In this document: in pieces, positions 55,901 through 62,949 of the stretch
Position numbering within the stretch: the stretch's first letter is position 1
Layout of the letters: each line of letters opens with the position of its first letter
From: Streptomyces tanashiensis
GTDB taxonomy: Bacteria > Actinomycetota > Actinomycetes > Streptomycetales > Streptomycetaceae
Length of the DNA: 64,000 nucleotides
Reading direction: 5' to 3'
Assembly: GCF_014648895.1 (NCBI RefSeq)
Contig: NZ_BMRZ01000004.1
Coordinates: 186,001-250,000 of the forward strand
Made by a program: the position numbers and the translations under genes
Notes under the pieces: generated by a model
Seen by the model: only the letters and a program-made list of their open reading frames with translations
What the model was told of the DNA's origin: nothing
Databases searched by the model: none

Positions 55901-56757
55901 TCGGAGACCAGACCGCCCCCGCTCATCCACACGCCCGCCATGCCGTCGGCGGAGGAGTCCTCGGTGGCCCACAGCGTCGTCCGCCGCGTCGCGGTGTTCA
56001 CCCCCAGGACGTAGCCGACGTACGGCCCCCGGTCGCAGTGCGAGGCGAACGCCGCGTACACCGAACCGCCCATGAGCAGAAGCCCGGGCCGCTGACCCGC
56101 CGTGTACGGGTTGAACGCCCGGCCCGGGTCGTTCACCGGCGCACCCGTCACCTTCACGGGCCAGCCCGCGCGCTCGGCGCCGGTCACCGGGTCCAGCGCG
56201 TGCACGTACCAGCCGGGGTGCTGGACGTCCGGCCCGTCGTTCACCTTGGCCGTGAGGTACACGGCGTCGCTCGCCGGGTCGTACACCGGTGTCGAGGTGA
56301 CCCCGATGTTCGGCACCAGGTCGCCGCAGTCGATGGCGGAGGCGGGCCAGGGGGCGCCGAAGTCCCTCGTCCAGCCGACGGCTCCGGTGGCCGCGTCGAT
56401 CCCGTACGCCTTGTTGTTCTCGGTGGCCGCGACCAGGGTGCGCCCCACGACCAGCGGCTGGGCGTAGACCTGTCCGTCGACGGCGGTGGAGAACTGCAGC
56501 CCGAAGTCCGAGCTGGACACCTGGTCGGGGGCGAGCCCCGGTTCGTCGCGGTCCCAGCCGGTGCGCAGGGTGTCGTGCGAGATCGTCGTCTGGTCGGCGG
56601 CCGGGACGCCGGGAAGGGCGGGGGCCACGGCGGCGGCCCCGGGAGCCACGGGCCCGTGCGTCGCGGGGACGGCGGCCCCGGCGGCCGGCCCGCCCAGCAG
56701 GCCCGCCGCCAGGGACGTCGTCAGGAGTCGGGCGATCGCCCTGCGTCGGCCGGCCAT
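52996..56757 (-). CDS. Large exported protein: beta-propeller, Ig-like repeats and two lectin-like domains
   Basis: A 1253-residue secreted protein. A signal peptide is followed by a PQQ-enzyme-like beta-propeller (about 60-530; repeated VYAQPLVVGRTLVAATENNKAYGIDAATGAVGW-type blades). About three Ig-like ASPM/Hydin-type repeats follow (about 535-865; LDFGTVATTTRRTLGVTFTNTGTADETI, TDFGQVRVGESVTKTFDISNTGNIPLTL). Then come two tandem legume-lectin-like domains (about 870-1065 and 1070-1253) sharing GGTGADGL and AV-DT-RNPG-PS-NFV motifs. It may bind cell-surface or plant polysaccharide; no catalytic residues are evident. The ATG at 56757 has GGGGAG upstream. It diverges from a PL6 lyase. Confidence 0.8.
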   Translation of the reverse strand: MAGRRRAIARLLTTSLAAGLLGGPAAGAAVPATHGPVAPGAAAVAPALPGVPAADQTTISHDTLRTGWDRDEPGLAPDQVSSSDFGLQFSTAVDGQVYAQPLVVGRTLVAATENNKAYGIDAATGAVGWTRDFGAPWPASAIDCGDLVPNIGVTSTPVYDPASDAVYLTAKVNDGPDVQHPGWYVHALDPVTGAERAGWPVKVTGAPVNDPGRAFNPYTAGQRPGLLLMGGSVYAAFASHCDRGPYVGYVLGVNTATRRTTLWATEDSSADGMAGVWMSGGGLVSDGPGRILLSTGNGVSPAPGPGNLPPGRLAESVVRLGVNSDGTMSAQDFFSPSDAPLLDQNDTDLGSGGPVALPEPVFGTSRYPRLLVQIGKDGRLFLLDRDDLGGRSQGPGGTDRVLGTFGPYEGVWGHPAVYGGQGGYVYTIGSRGPLRAFAYGLTGSGLPGLTNTGSSAERFGYTSGSPVVTSTGTDPGSALVWAVASDGANGAGGQLRAYDAVPVNGALRLRWSAPIGVASKFAVPATDGGRIYVGTRDGHVMAFGRPANTALTGEPVDAGEVAVGATGTVTATVTATRDVTITGVSTPAGSAFSAASAGLPRTLRAGETHTAQVSFAPTVPGPDTSALTFATDLGDSALGLTGYGTRPGLVASPAALDFGTVATTTRRTLGVTFTNTGTADETITSVSPPGSPYTASDLPAAGTVVPPRQSVNVQVAYVPTVAGQDTGTLAVTATNGTVSVGLGGTAVTGRAQLTITPTSTDFGQVRVGESVTKTFDISNTGNIPLTLTKAKAPAAPFHVTDPVSEGQVLGPEDVVHQAVTFSPTSLGKATAAYELTSDDGSGPHNETLTGSGIAGTTVTVPTPGAGGWKLNGSARISGDDLQLTQASASQRGSAVWPVPVLTDGLKASFTTVIGGGTGADGLTFSLLDPARTTPSALGGVGGGLGYAGLPGVAVAFDTFRNPGDPSANFVGIATGGSGSALAYASTTSSVPALRSGTHTVSVAVTGKTVTVSLDGVQRLRTTVASLPPAALLAFTGGTGSVTDIHAVRGASITAASYALPPPGPNGWTYNGSAALSGTDLVLTPAQTYLKGSAIQATAVPSARLKARFTATLSGGTGADGLALLLLDATRATPTALGGGGGGLGFSGMTGVAVTLDTYRNPGEPSSNFVAVATGSTGAALRYAATSTAVPALRTGSHAVDVAVTAAGRLVVLVDGAQVIDVAVTLPRNVLVGFSGTTGGLTDRHVVTGVRVGY

Positions 56758-57300
56758 CTCTCCCCTTCACGTGGGCGCACGAGGACGAAGACCGGGCGCT
56801 CCGCCGGCCTCATCGTGAACCGGCCGTCTCACGCGAACGCCCCGGTGGCCGGTTCCGTACCTCGGGTCCACCCGATCGGAGGGCGGGCCGGGAGCCGTCC
56901 GCGCCGGACGCACGCTTCCCCGCGCGTTAGCGGAACGTGAGTGAGACGTGAGCGTCGCCGGGCAGAGTGGTGCCTGTCGGCAGGCAGGGGAGGGGCGACC
57001 ATCCGTCCCGTGCGCCCGCCGACGCGTTCCGAGGAACAGACCGGAATGAGCGGGACCGAGACGGACGCCGTGGCGGCCGTCGTCCTGGCGGGTGCCGTCG
57101 AGGGGGCGGCACCGGCCAGGACATGCCGATGCCGCCGGGGAGGCGGTGTCCGGAAACCGGCCCTGACCGGTCGGGACCCGGTGCGGGCCGTGGGGGCCCG
57201 CACCGGGCCCCGACCGGTCAGGGCCGCCTCGGCGTCCCGCGCGCACGGCTTCCCGGTCACCGCGGACAGAACGACGACTTCCCCCACTCCAGGAGGCATC
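56758..57300. other. 543-bp divergent intergenic region
   Basis: No convincing gene. It holds the promoters of two divergent exported-protein genes and the long hairpin at 57159-57225. A small frame from 57045 (ATG, about 45 codons to the hairpin) lacks a good ribosome site and family resemblance, so I do not call it. Confidence 0.6.
57159..57225. other. Very long GC hairpin (31-bp stem)
   Basis: Left arm 57159-57189 and right arm 57195-57225 pair over 31 bp with a single mismatch around a five-base loop. The arms contain two shorter inverted motifs, GACCGGTC and CCGGTGCGGGCC. It lies 75 bp upstream of the PL6 lyase start and could be a 5'-leader attenuator, a terminator of an unrecognised transcript, or a cruciform/protein site. 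Confidence 0.75.
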
Positions 57301-58719
57301 ATGCGACGACGTACCTTCCTCAAGGGCTCGCTGCTCGGTACGGCGGCCGCCGCCGTCCCGCTCGACACCCTGCTCGCCACCGGCGCCGCGGCGGCCGAGC
57401 CGGCACCGGTCACCTCGCTCAGCGCGCTGCAGAGCGCGATCGACCGCGCGGTCCCCGGCGACCGGATCGTCGTCGCCGACGGCACGTACACCGTTCCCTC
57501 CGGGGGCGCCATCGACGTCTCGGGGCGCAGCGGCATCACGATCGTCTCGCAGACCCGCGGCGGCGCCGTCCTGCGCGGTCCGCGCAGCTTCGTCCTCGAC
57601 GGTGCGAGCGCCGTCACCATCAGCGGCTTCGCGCTCCGGCAGAGCGGCACCCTGGAGATCCCGGCCGGCACCACGGGCATCCGGCTGACCCGTAACGACA
57701 TCCGGTTCGCGGACGTGGACGGCCTCGACTGGGTCCTCGTGGAGGGCGACGACGCCAAGATCGACCGGAACCACTTCCACGACCGGACCACGCAGGGCAT
57801 CTTCCTCGTCGTCGACGGCCCCGGCACGACCGCCGTGGCCCAGCGCCTCCACGTCCTCAGGAACCACTTCTCCGGCCACGCCTACACGGGCGCCAACGGC
57901 GGCGAGTCGATCCGGCTCGGCGTCAGCAGCCGGGCACTGTCCAGCGCCGACGCGATCGTCGAGTACAACCTGTTCGAGCGGTGCGACGGCGACCCCGAGG
58001 CCATCTCGGTGAAGTCCTCCGGCAACACCATCAGGTTCAACACGATCCGCGACAGCCAGGGCGGCATCGTGCTGCGCCACGGCAACGGTTCCACCGTCGA
58101 GGGCAACTGGCTGCTCGGCGGCAAGGAGGGCATCCGCCTCTACGGAAACGACCACCTCGTCGTCAACAACCACCTCGCCGGCCTCACCGGCCGCGCCCTC
58201 GTGATCGGCAGCGGCACCACGCGCGACCACCACGCGGGCGAGACCACCGAGGAGCGGCGCGGCAACGACGCCTGCGACCGCGCGGTGATCGTGCACAACA
58301 CCCTGCGCGCCAACAAGAGTTCCCTCTCGGGCGAGACCCGCGCCCACGAGCCGCGCGACGTGGTCGTCGCCGACAACCTCCTCGTCGGGGACAGCGGCAG
58401 CCTCGTCGCGATGGGCGCGACCACCGGCTTCATCTGGCAGGGCAACATCCTCTGGGGCGCCGCCTCCGACGGCACCCTCCCCAACGCCGGCTACACCCGG
58501 GTCGACCCCCGCCTGACGCAGTCCACGGACGGCGTCTTCCGCCTCGCGGCGGACAGCCCCGCCATCGGCGCCGCCACGCTCACCGGCATGCCGGTCCCGG
58601 AGGACATCGACGGCCACGCCCGCGGCGCCGCTCGCGACGTCGGCGCCGACGAGTACTCGTCCCTGGCCCCGATCCGCCGCCCCCTGACCCCCACGGACGT
58701 GGGCCCGAACGCGTCCTGA
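57301..58719 (+). CDS. Tat-exported PL6-family polysaccharide lyase (alginate lyase/chondroitinase B-like)
   Basis: Parallel beta-helix lyase of 472 residues, cleaving uronic-acid glycans by beta-elimination. A twin-arginine signal (RRRTFLKGS, 2-10) ends near ATGAAAAEP. The PL6 catalytic core is clear: a Ca-binding NGGESIRLG (about 199-207), Lys238 in EAISVKSSGN and Arg259 in GGIVLRHGN. The 21-residue Lys-Arg spacing equals that of chondroitinase B (Lys250/Arg271). VGADE near the C-terminus closes the domain. The ATG at 57301 has a full AGGAGG. Substrate is probably alginate, dermatan-like or another uronate polymer. Confidence 0.9.
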   Translation: MRRRTFLKGSLLGTAAAAVPLDTLLATGAAAAEPAPVTSLSALQSAIDRAVPGDRIVVADGTYTVPSGGAIDVSGRSGITIVSQTRGGAVLRGPRSFVLDGASAVTISGFALRQSGTLEIPAGTTGIRLTRNDIRFADVDGLDWVLVEGDDAKIDRNHFHDRTTQGIFLVVDGPGTTAVAQRLHVLRNHFSGHAYTGANGGESIRLGVSSRALSSADAIVEYNLFERCDGDPEAISVKSSGNTIRFNTIRDSQGGIVLRHGNGSTVEGNWLLGGKEGIRLYGNDHLVVNNHLAGLTGRALVIGSGTTRDHHAGETTEERRGNDACDRAVIVHNTLRANKSSLSGETRAHEPRDVVVADNLLVGDSGSLVAMGATTGFIWQGNILWGAASDGTLPNAGYTRVDPRLTQSTDGVFRLAADSPAIGAATLTGMPVPEDIDGHARGAARDVGADEYSSLAPIRRPLTPTDVGPNAS

Positions 58720-58728
58720 CCGCCGCGT

Positions 58729-58753
58729 CCCCCACCCGGCGCCCGGGTGGGGG
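58729..58753. terminator. Bidirectional hairpin terminator
   Basis: Perfect 11-bp stem CCCCCACCCGG / CCGGGTGGGGG with a three-base loop, exactly filling the space between the converging lyase and GPP34 genes. Confidence 0.8.
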
Positions 58754-59419
58754 TCAGCTCGTGGCCGTCAGCACCGTGACGGTCGTGACCGCGACCATGG
58801 CGGCCTGCATGTCGCGGATGGCCCGGCGGACGCCTTCTCCCGCCCACTGGCCGGCGGCGATCTCGTCCAGGCGCGCGGCGATCTCCTTGTGCGGGACGCC
58901 GGGGAAGGCGAGGCGGTGGAGCTTCGCGCCGTGGACGAGGCCGACGAGGCCCGCCGTGCGGACGTCGGGCTCGGCGCCGTCGAGGACCACCGCCCGCAGC
59001 CTGTCCCGGAGTTCCCGCTCGGCGGCGCCGTCCGCCTCCGGGTAGCGGGTGACGGGGAAGACGCCCAGGACCTTGCGCTGCTCCTCGCGCACGAGGCCCC
59101 GTGCGCACAGGCTCTCGGCCGTGGCCTTCACGGCCTTCGTGTGGTCCTTGGTCAGCCACTCGGTGACCTTGGGGTCCCGGCTCCTGCGGCCCGCCCACTC
59201 GGCGAGCTGCCGCAGCCGGCCGTCGAGCAGCGGAGTCTCGGTCGGCGTCGGGTCCGTCACCCGCAGCCGCCCCTCCTCCACGGCCACGCGCCCGGCCAGG
59301 ACGAGGTCCAGCAGGATGCCGCCGGCGACGGCCCACGCGGCGGACTGCCGTTCCTTCGCCGCCCCGGACTCGTCGTCCAGCGACAGCAGCATGATCTCCT
59401 CCGCGAGCGTGACCGCCAC
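58754..59419 (-). CDS. GPP34-family phosphoprotein
   Basis: A 221-residue homologue of Golgi phosphoprotein 3 (GPP34/Vps74 fold), a phosphoinositide-binding protein in eukaryotes and of unknown role in actinobacteria, where several copies are common. Family segments are LAEEIMLLSLDDESG, AWAVAGGILLDLVLAGRV, LLDGRLRQLAEW, CARGLVREEQRKVLGVFPVTRYP and LVGLVHGAKLHRLAF. The start is GTG at 59419 with GAGGAG 5 bases upstream. Monocistronic. Confidence 0.88.
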   Translation of the reverse strand: MAVTLAEEIMLLSLDDESGAAKERQSAAWAVAGGILLDLVLAGRVAVEEGRLRVTDPTPTETPLLDGRLRQLAEWAGRRSRDPKVTEWLTKDHTKAVKATAESLCARGLVREEQRKVLGVFPVTRYPEADGAAERELRDRLRAVVLDGAEPDVRTAGLVGLVHGAKLHRLAFPGVPHKEIAARLDEIAAGQWAGEGVRRAIRDMQAAMVAVTTVTVLTATS

Positions 59420-59546
59420 CGCGACTCCTCTTCTCCACCGCTTCCGGCGCCCGGCCGTTCTCCCTGCTCACCGGGCCACCCCTACGGGAGGGAAGACGAT
59501 CAGGGACCCACGGCGGGTTCCCCGGGCGGGAGAGGGGCGGGTGCCC

Positions 59547-60950
59547 TCAGGCCTCCGCGAGGCCGCCCCGGGCGATGACCTCCGCGTACCAGCGGGCACT
59601 GTCCTTCAGGGTCCTGCGCTGCGTCGCGAAGTCCACGTGGACGATGCCGAACCGCTTGCTGTAGCCGTACGCCCACTCGAAGTTGTCGAGCAGCGACCAG
59701 AGGAAGTAGCCGCGCACATCGGCGCCGTCCGCGAGCGCCCGGTGCACCGCCGCCAGGTGCGCGTGCAGATACGCCACCCGCTCCGGGTCCTTCACGTTCC
59801 CCGACGGATCCGCGTAGTCGTCGTACGCCGCACCGTTCTCGGTGATCACCAGCGGTACGCCCGGCAGTTCGTCCCGCAGCCGGACCAGGAGCTCGTGCAG
59901 CCCGTCCGCGTCCACCGGCCAGTCCATGGCCGTGCGCGGCCCGGGCGCCGGCTCGAACCGCACGTGCCGCTCGGCGCCCGCCCACGGCGACGGCGACTCG
60001 GAGGCGCCCGCCGCGACGACCGCCGGCGAGTAGTAGTTGATCCCCAGGGAGTCGATCGGCGCGGCCGCCGTCGCCAGGTCGCCGTCCTGGACGAAGGACC
60101 AGTCCGTGACGGACGCCGTGTCGCGGACCAGGTCCTCGGGGAGCCGGCCGTGGAAGACCGGGTCGAGGAAGATCCGGTTGCCGACCGCGTCGATCCGGCG
60201 TGCCGCGTCCAGATCCTCCGGCGCCTGCGAAAGCGCCCGTACGGCATGGAGGTTGAGGGTCAGGGACACCTCCGCCGAACCGGGCAGCGCGCCGCGCAGC
60301 GCACGCGCCGCGAGGCCGTGCGCCAGATTCAGGTGGTGTGCGGCGCGCAGCGCCGCGAGGTCGCTGGTCCGGCCCGGCGCGTGCACGCCGTTGCCGTAGC
60401 CGAGGAAGGCGGCGCACCAGGGCTCGTTGAGTGTCGTCCAGGTGGCGACCCGGTCGCCGAGGGCGTCCGCCATGATGCCCGCGTACTCGGCGAAGCGGTA
60501 CGCGGTCTCCCGGTGCGGCCAGCCGCCCGCGTCCTCCAGCTCCTGCGGCAGGTCCCAGTGGTAGAGCGTCGCCACCGGCCGGATTCCGGCGTCGAGCAGG
60601 GTGTCGGACAGCCGCCGGTAGAAGTCCAGGCCCTTGCGGACGGCCGGACCGCGACCGGTGGGCTGGACCCGCGGCCAGGCGACCGAGAAGCGGTAGTCGG
60701 TCACCCCGAGCCGCCGCATCAGGGCGACGTCCTCGTCGACCCGGTGGTAGTGGTCGGCGGCGATGTCACCGGTGTCGCCGTTGCGCACCTTGCCGGGCGT
60801 ACGGCTGAAGGTGTCCCAGATGGAGGGGGTGCGGCCGTCCTCGGCGGCGGCCCCCTCGATCTGGTACGCGGCCGTGGCCGTGCCCCAGCGGAACCCCGCG
60901 GGGAACCGGAGGGCGGTCGTGAGGTCGGAGCGGGCGTCGAGCGCGGTCAT
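59547..60950 (-). CDS. GH1 beta-glucosidase (BglC-like)
   Basis: Cytoplasmic glycoside hydrolase family 1 enzyme, 467 residues, releasing glucose from cellobiose or similar beta-glucosides. It has acid/base Glu176 in TTLNEPW, nucleophile Glu371 in VITENGA, the N-terminal signature FRWGTATAAYQIEGA and the C-terminal substrate site LWSLLDNFEWAYGYSKRFGIVHVDF. It is the last gene after a sugar ABC importer, in the same order as Streptomyces cebEFG-bglC, so it would hydrolyse what the importer brings in. ATG at 60950. Confidence 0.92.
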   Translation of the reverse strand: MTALDARSDLTTALRFPAGFRWGTATAAYQIEGAAAEDGRTPSIWDTFSRTPGKVRNGDTGDIAADHYHRVDEDVALMRRLGVTDYRFSVAWPRVQPTGRGPAVRKGLDFYRRLSDTLLDAGIRPVATLYHWDLPQELEDAGGWPHRETAYRFAEYAGIMADALGDRVATWTTLNEPWCAAFLGYGNGVHAPGRTSDLAALRAAHHLNLAHGLAARALRGALPGSAEVSLTLNLHAVRALSQAPEDLDAARRIDAVGNRIFLDPVFHGRLPEDLVRDTASVTDWSFVQDGDLATAAAPIDSLGINYYSPAVVAAGASESPSPWAGAERHVRFEPAPGPRTAMDWPVDADGLHELLVRLRDELPGVPLVITENGAAYDDYADPSGNVKDPERVAYLHAHLAAVHRALADGADVRGYFLWSLLDNFEWAYGYSKRFGIVHVDFATQRRTLKDSARWYAEVIARGGLAEA

Positions 60951-61005
60951 GGGACGGTAACTCCCTGGAGTGAGAGGGCGGTAGGAGACGGGAGGGGCGC
61001 GGGCG

Positions 61006-61872
61006 TCAGCCCTTGACCGCGCCCTGCATGATCCCGCCGACGATCTGCCGGCCGAGGAGGCCGAAGACGAGGAGCACCGGCAGGGTGCCCAGCAGGGTGC
61101 CCGCCATGATGACGGACTGGTCGTGGACGTAGCCGCCGCCGAGCTGGCGCAGCGCGACCTGCACGGTGGGCTCGGAGGACGAGAGCGCGACGACGGGCCA
61201 GAAGAAGTCGTTCCAGGCGGTCATGAAGGTCAGCAGACCGAGCACGGCCATGCCGGGCCTGGCGATCGGCACCACGATCGACCAGAAGATCCGGGCCGTG
61301 GACGCGCCGTCGACCCGGGCCGCCTCGATCAGCTCGTCCGGCAGCGACTGCACCAGGTACTGCCGCATGAAGAACACGCCGAACGCCGACACCAGGCCCG
61401 GCAGGATCACCGACTGGAGCTGGTTCACCCAGCCGAGCTCGGCGATCAGCATGAACAGCGGGATCACCCCCAGCTGCGGCGGGATCATCATGGTGCCCAC
61501 CGTGACCGCGAGCAGTGCGCCCCGGCCCCGGAAGCGCAGCTTCGCGAAGGCGAAACCGGCGAGCGTGCAGCACAGGACGGTGCCGAGGGTGATCGACCCG
61601 GAGACGAGGAGCGAGTTCAGCAACGCCTTGCCGATGTCGGCCTCTTCGAGGACGGCCTCGAAGTTGCGCATCAGGTGCGGGCCCGGCAGCAGGGCCGGCG
61701 GGACCTTCGCGAGGTCGGCGTTGGAGCGGCTGGCGGCGACGACCGTCCAGTAGAACGGGAACGCGGAGAACAGCACGGCGACGACGAGGATCGCGTAGGC
61801 GAGCGGCCCGGCGTGCAGGGTGCGCCCCGCCCGGGAGGGCCCGCGGCGTGCCGGACGGACGAGCGCGGTCAT
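61006..61872 (-). CDS. Sugar ABC transporter permease (CebG-like, MalG family)
   Basis: Membrane subunit of a CUT1-type sugar importer, 288 residues with six predicted helices. The EAA loop is ELIEAARVDGASTARIFWSIVVPIARPGM (about 189-217), with FVFFMRQYLVQSLPDEL-type sequence before it. It ends in QIVGGIMQGAVKG, typical of the MalG branch. ATGA overlap with the other permease; a beta-glucosidase gene follows by 55 bp. Confidence 0.92.
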   Translation of the reverse strand: MTALVRPARRGPSRAGRTLHAGPLAYAILVVAVLFSAFPFYWTVVAASRSNADLAKVPPALLPGPHLMRNFEAVLEEADIGKALLNSLLVSGSITLGTVLCCTLAGFAFAKLRFRGRGALLAVTVGTMMIPPQLGVIPLFMLIAELGWVNQLQSVILPGLVSAFGVFFMRQYLVQSLPDELIEAARVDGASTARIFWSIVVPIARPGMAVLGLLTFMTAWNDFFWPVVALSSSEPTVQVALRQLGGGYVHDQSVIMAGTLLGTLPVLLVFGLLGRQIVGGIMQGAVKG

Positions 61873-62831
61873 CGGCCGGCCTCCTTGCGGGAACGACGGC
61901 GCGCGATCAGGGCGTTGAGCCCGACGAGCACCACGATGAGCAGGAACATCACCCAGGCGATGGCCGCGGCCCGCCCCAGGTGGAAGAAGCCCCAGCCCTG
62001 CTCGTACATGTAGAGGCCGAGCGTCTGGTACTGGTGCGAGATGCCGCCCGAGATCGACCCTTCGAGCAGCAGCGGCTCGCCGAACAGCTGGGTGGCGCCG
62101 ATCGTGGAGACGATGACGGTGAAGAGGATGGTGGGCCGCAGCCCCGGCAGTGTGACGTGGAAGAACTGGCGCCACCGCGAGGCGCCGTCCATCGCGGCGG
62201 CCTCGTACAGCTCGTCGGGGATGGACTGCATGCCGGCCAGGTAGATCAGCGCGTTGTAGCCGGTCCAGCGCCAGATCACGACCGTGGAGACCGCGATCTG
62301 CGAGGCGACGGTGTCGTTCTGCCAGTCGACGGGGTCGATGCCGACGAGGCCGAGCCCGTAGTTGATCAGCCCGAAGTCCCGGCCGAAGAGCTGGGCGAAG
62401 ACGAGGGTGGCGGCGGCGACCGAGGTCGCGTACGGCAGCAGGACCGCCGTCCGGAGGAAGGTGCGGCCGCGCATCCGGTAGTTCAGCAGGTGCGCGAGCC
62501 CGAGGGCCATCACCAGCTGCGGCACGGTGGAGAGGACACCGATGGTGAAGGTGTTGCGCAGCGCGACCCAGAAGTACTCGTCACCGAGGAGCGCGGTGTA
62601 GTTGCCGAGGCCGCGCCACTCCATGTCGCCGGGGCTCTGGAGCTCCACCCGGTACAGCGAGACGAAGGCCGTGTAGAGCAGGGGGAAGAGGCCGAAGGCG
62701 GCGAACAGGGTGAAGAACGGGGCGAGGTAGGCGTACGGCGATACCGTCCGCCAGGCTCGCCGGGCGGTGCCCGGCCGGGGCGGCGGGGCGGCGGGCGGCG
62801 GGGCCGGTGCCTGGGGTGCGGTGAGGGTCAC
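61869..62831 (-). CDS. Sugar ABC transporter permease (CebF-like, MalF family)
   Basis: First membrane subunit of the CUT1 importer, 320 residues. A Pro/Ala-rich N-terminus precedes six helices (YAYLAPFFTLFAAFGLFPLLYTAFVSLY). The EAA loop is ELYEAAAMDGASRWRQFFHVTLPGLRPTI (about 212-240). The GTG at 62831 lies 118 bp after the binding-protein stop. Matches the place of CebF in the cellobiose operon. Confidence 0.92.
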   Translation of the reverse strand: MTLTAPQAPAPPPAAPPPRPGTARRAWRTVSPYAYLAPFFTLFAAFGLFPLLYTAFVSLYRVELQSPGDMEWRGLGNYTALLGDEYFWVALRNTFTIGVLSTVPQLVMALGLAHLLNYRMRGRTFLRTAVLLPYATSVAAATLVFAQLFGRDFGLINYGLGLVGIDPVDWQNDTVASQIAVSTVVIWRWTGYNALIYLAGMQSIPDELYEAAAMDGASRWRQFFHVTLPGLRPTILFTVIVSTIGATQLFGEPLLLEGSISGGISHQYQTLGLYMYEQGWGFFHLGRAAAIAWVMFLLIVVLVGLNALIARRRSRKEAGR

Positions 62832-62949
62832 GGTGCGGCCCTTCGGTGAGGGATCGGGGCGGGAGACGGGGCGGGACGGGACGGGACGACGGTCGGGGCG
62901 GCGCCGGGCGATCGCGCGGGGGAGGGCGCGCGACGCCCGGCGGCCCGCG

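Noticed and set aside
52984..56940. A 1318-codon open frame opposite the beta-propeller/lectin gene
   Set aside because: Low-complexity Arg/Gly/Val/His composition, no domains and no ribosome site. The minus-strand gene has a signal peptide and clear domains.
57045..57180. Small frame MSGTETDAVAAVVLAGAVEG... before the long hairpin
   Set aside because: No good ribosome site and no recognisable family, and it would read through the hairpin; the evidence is too weak to call a gene.
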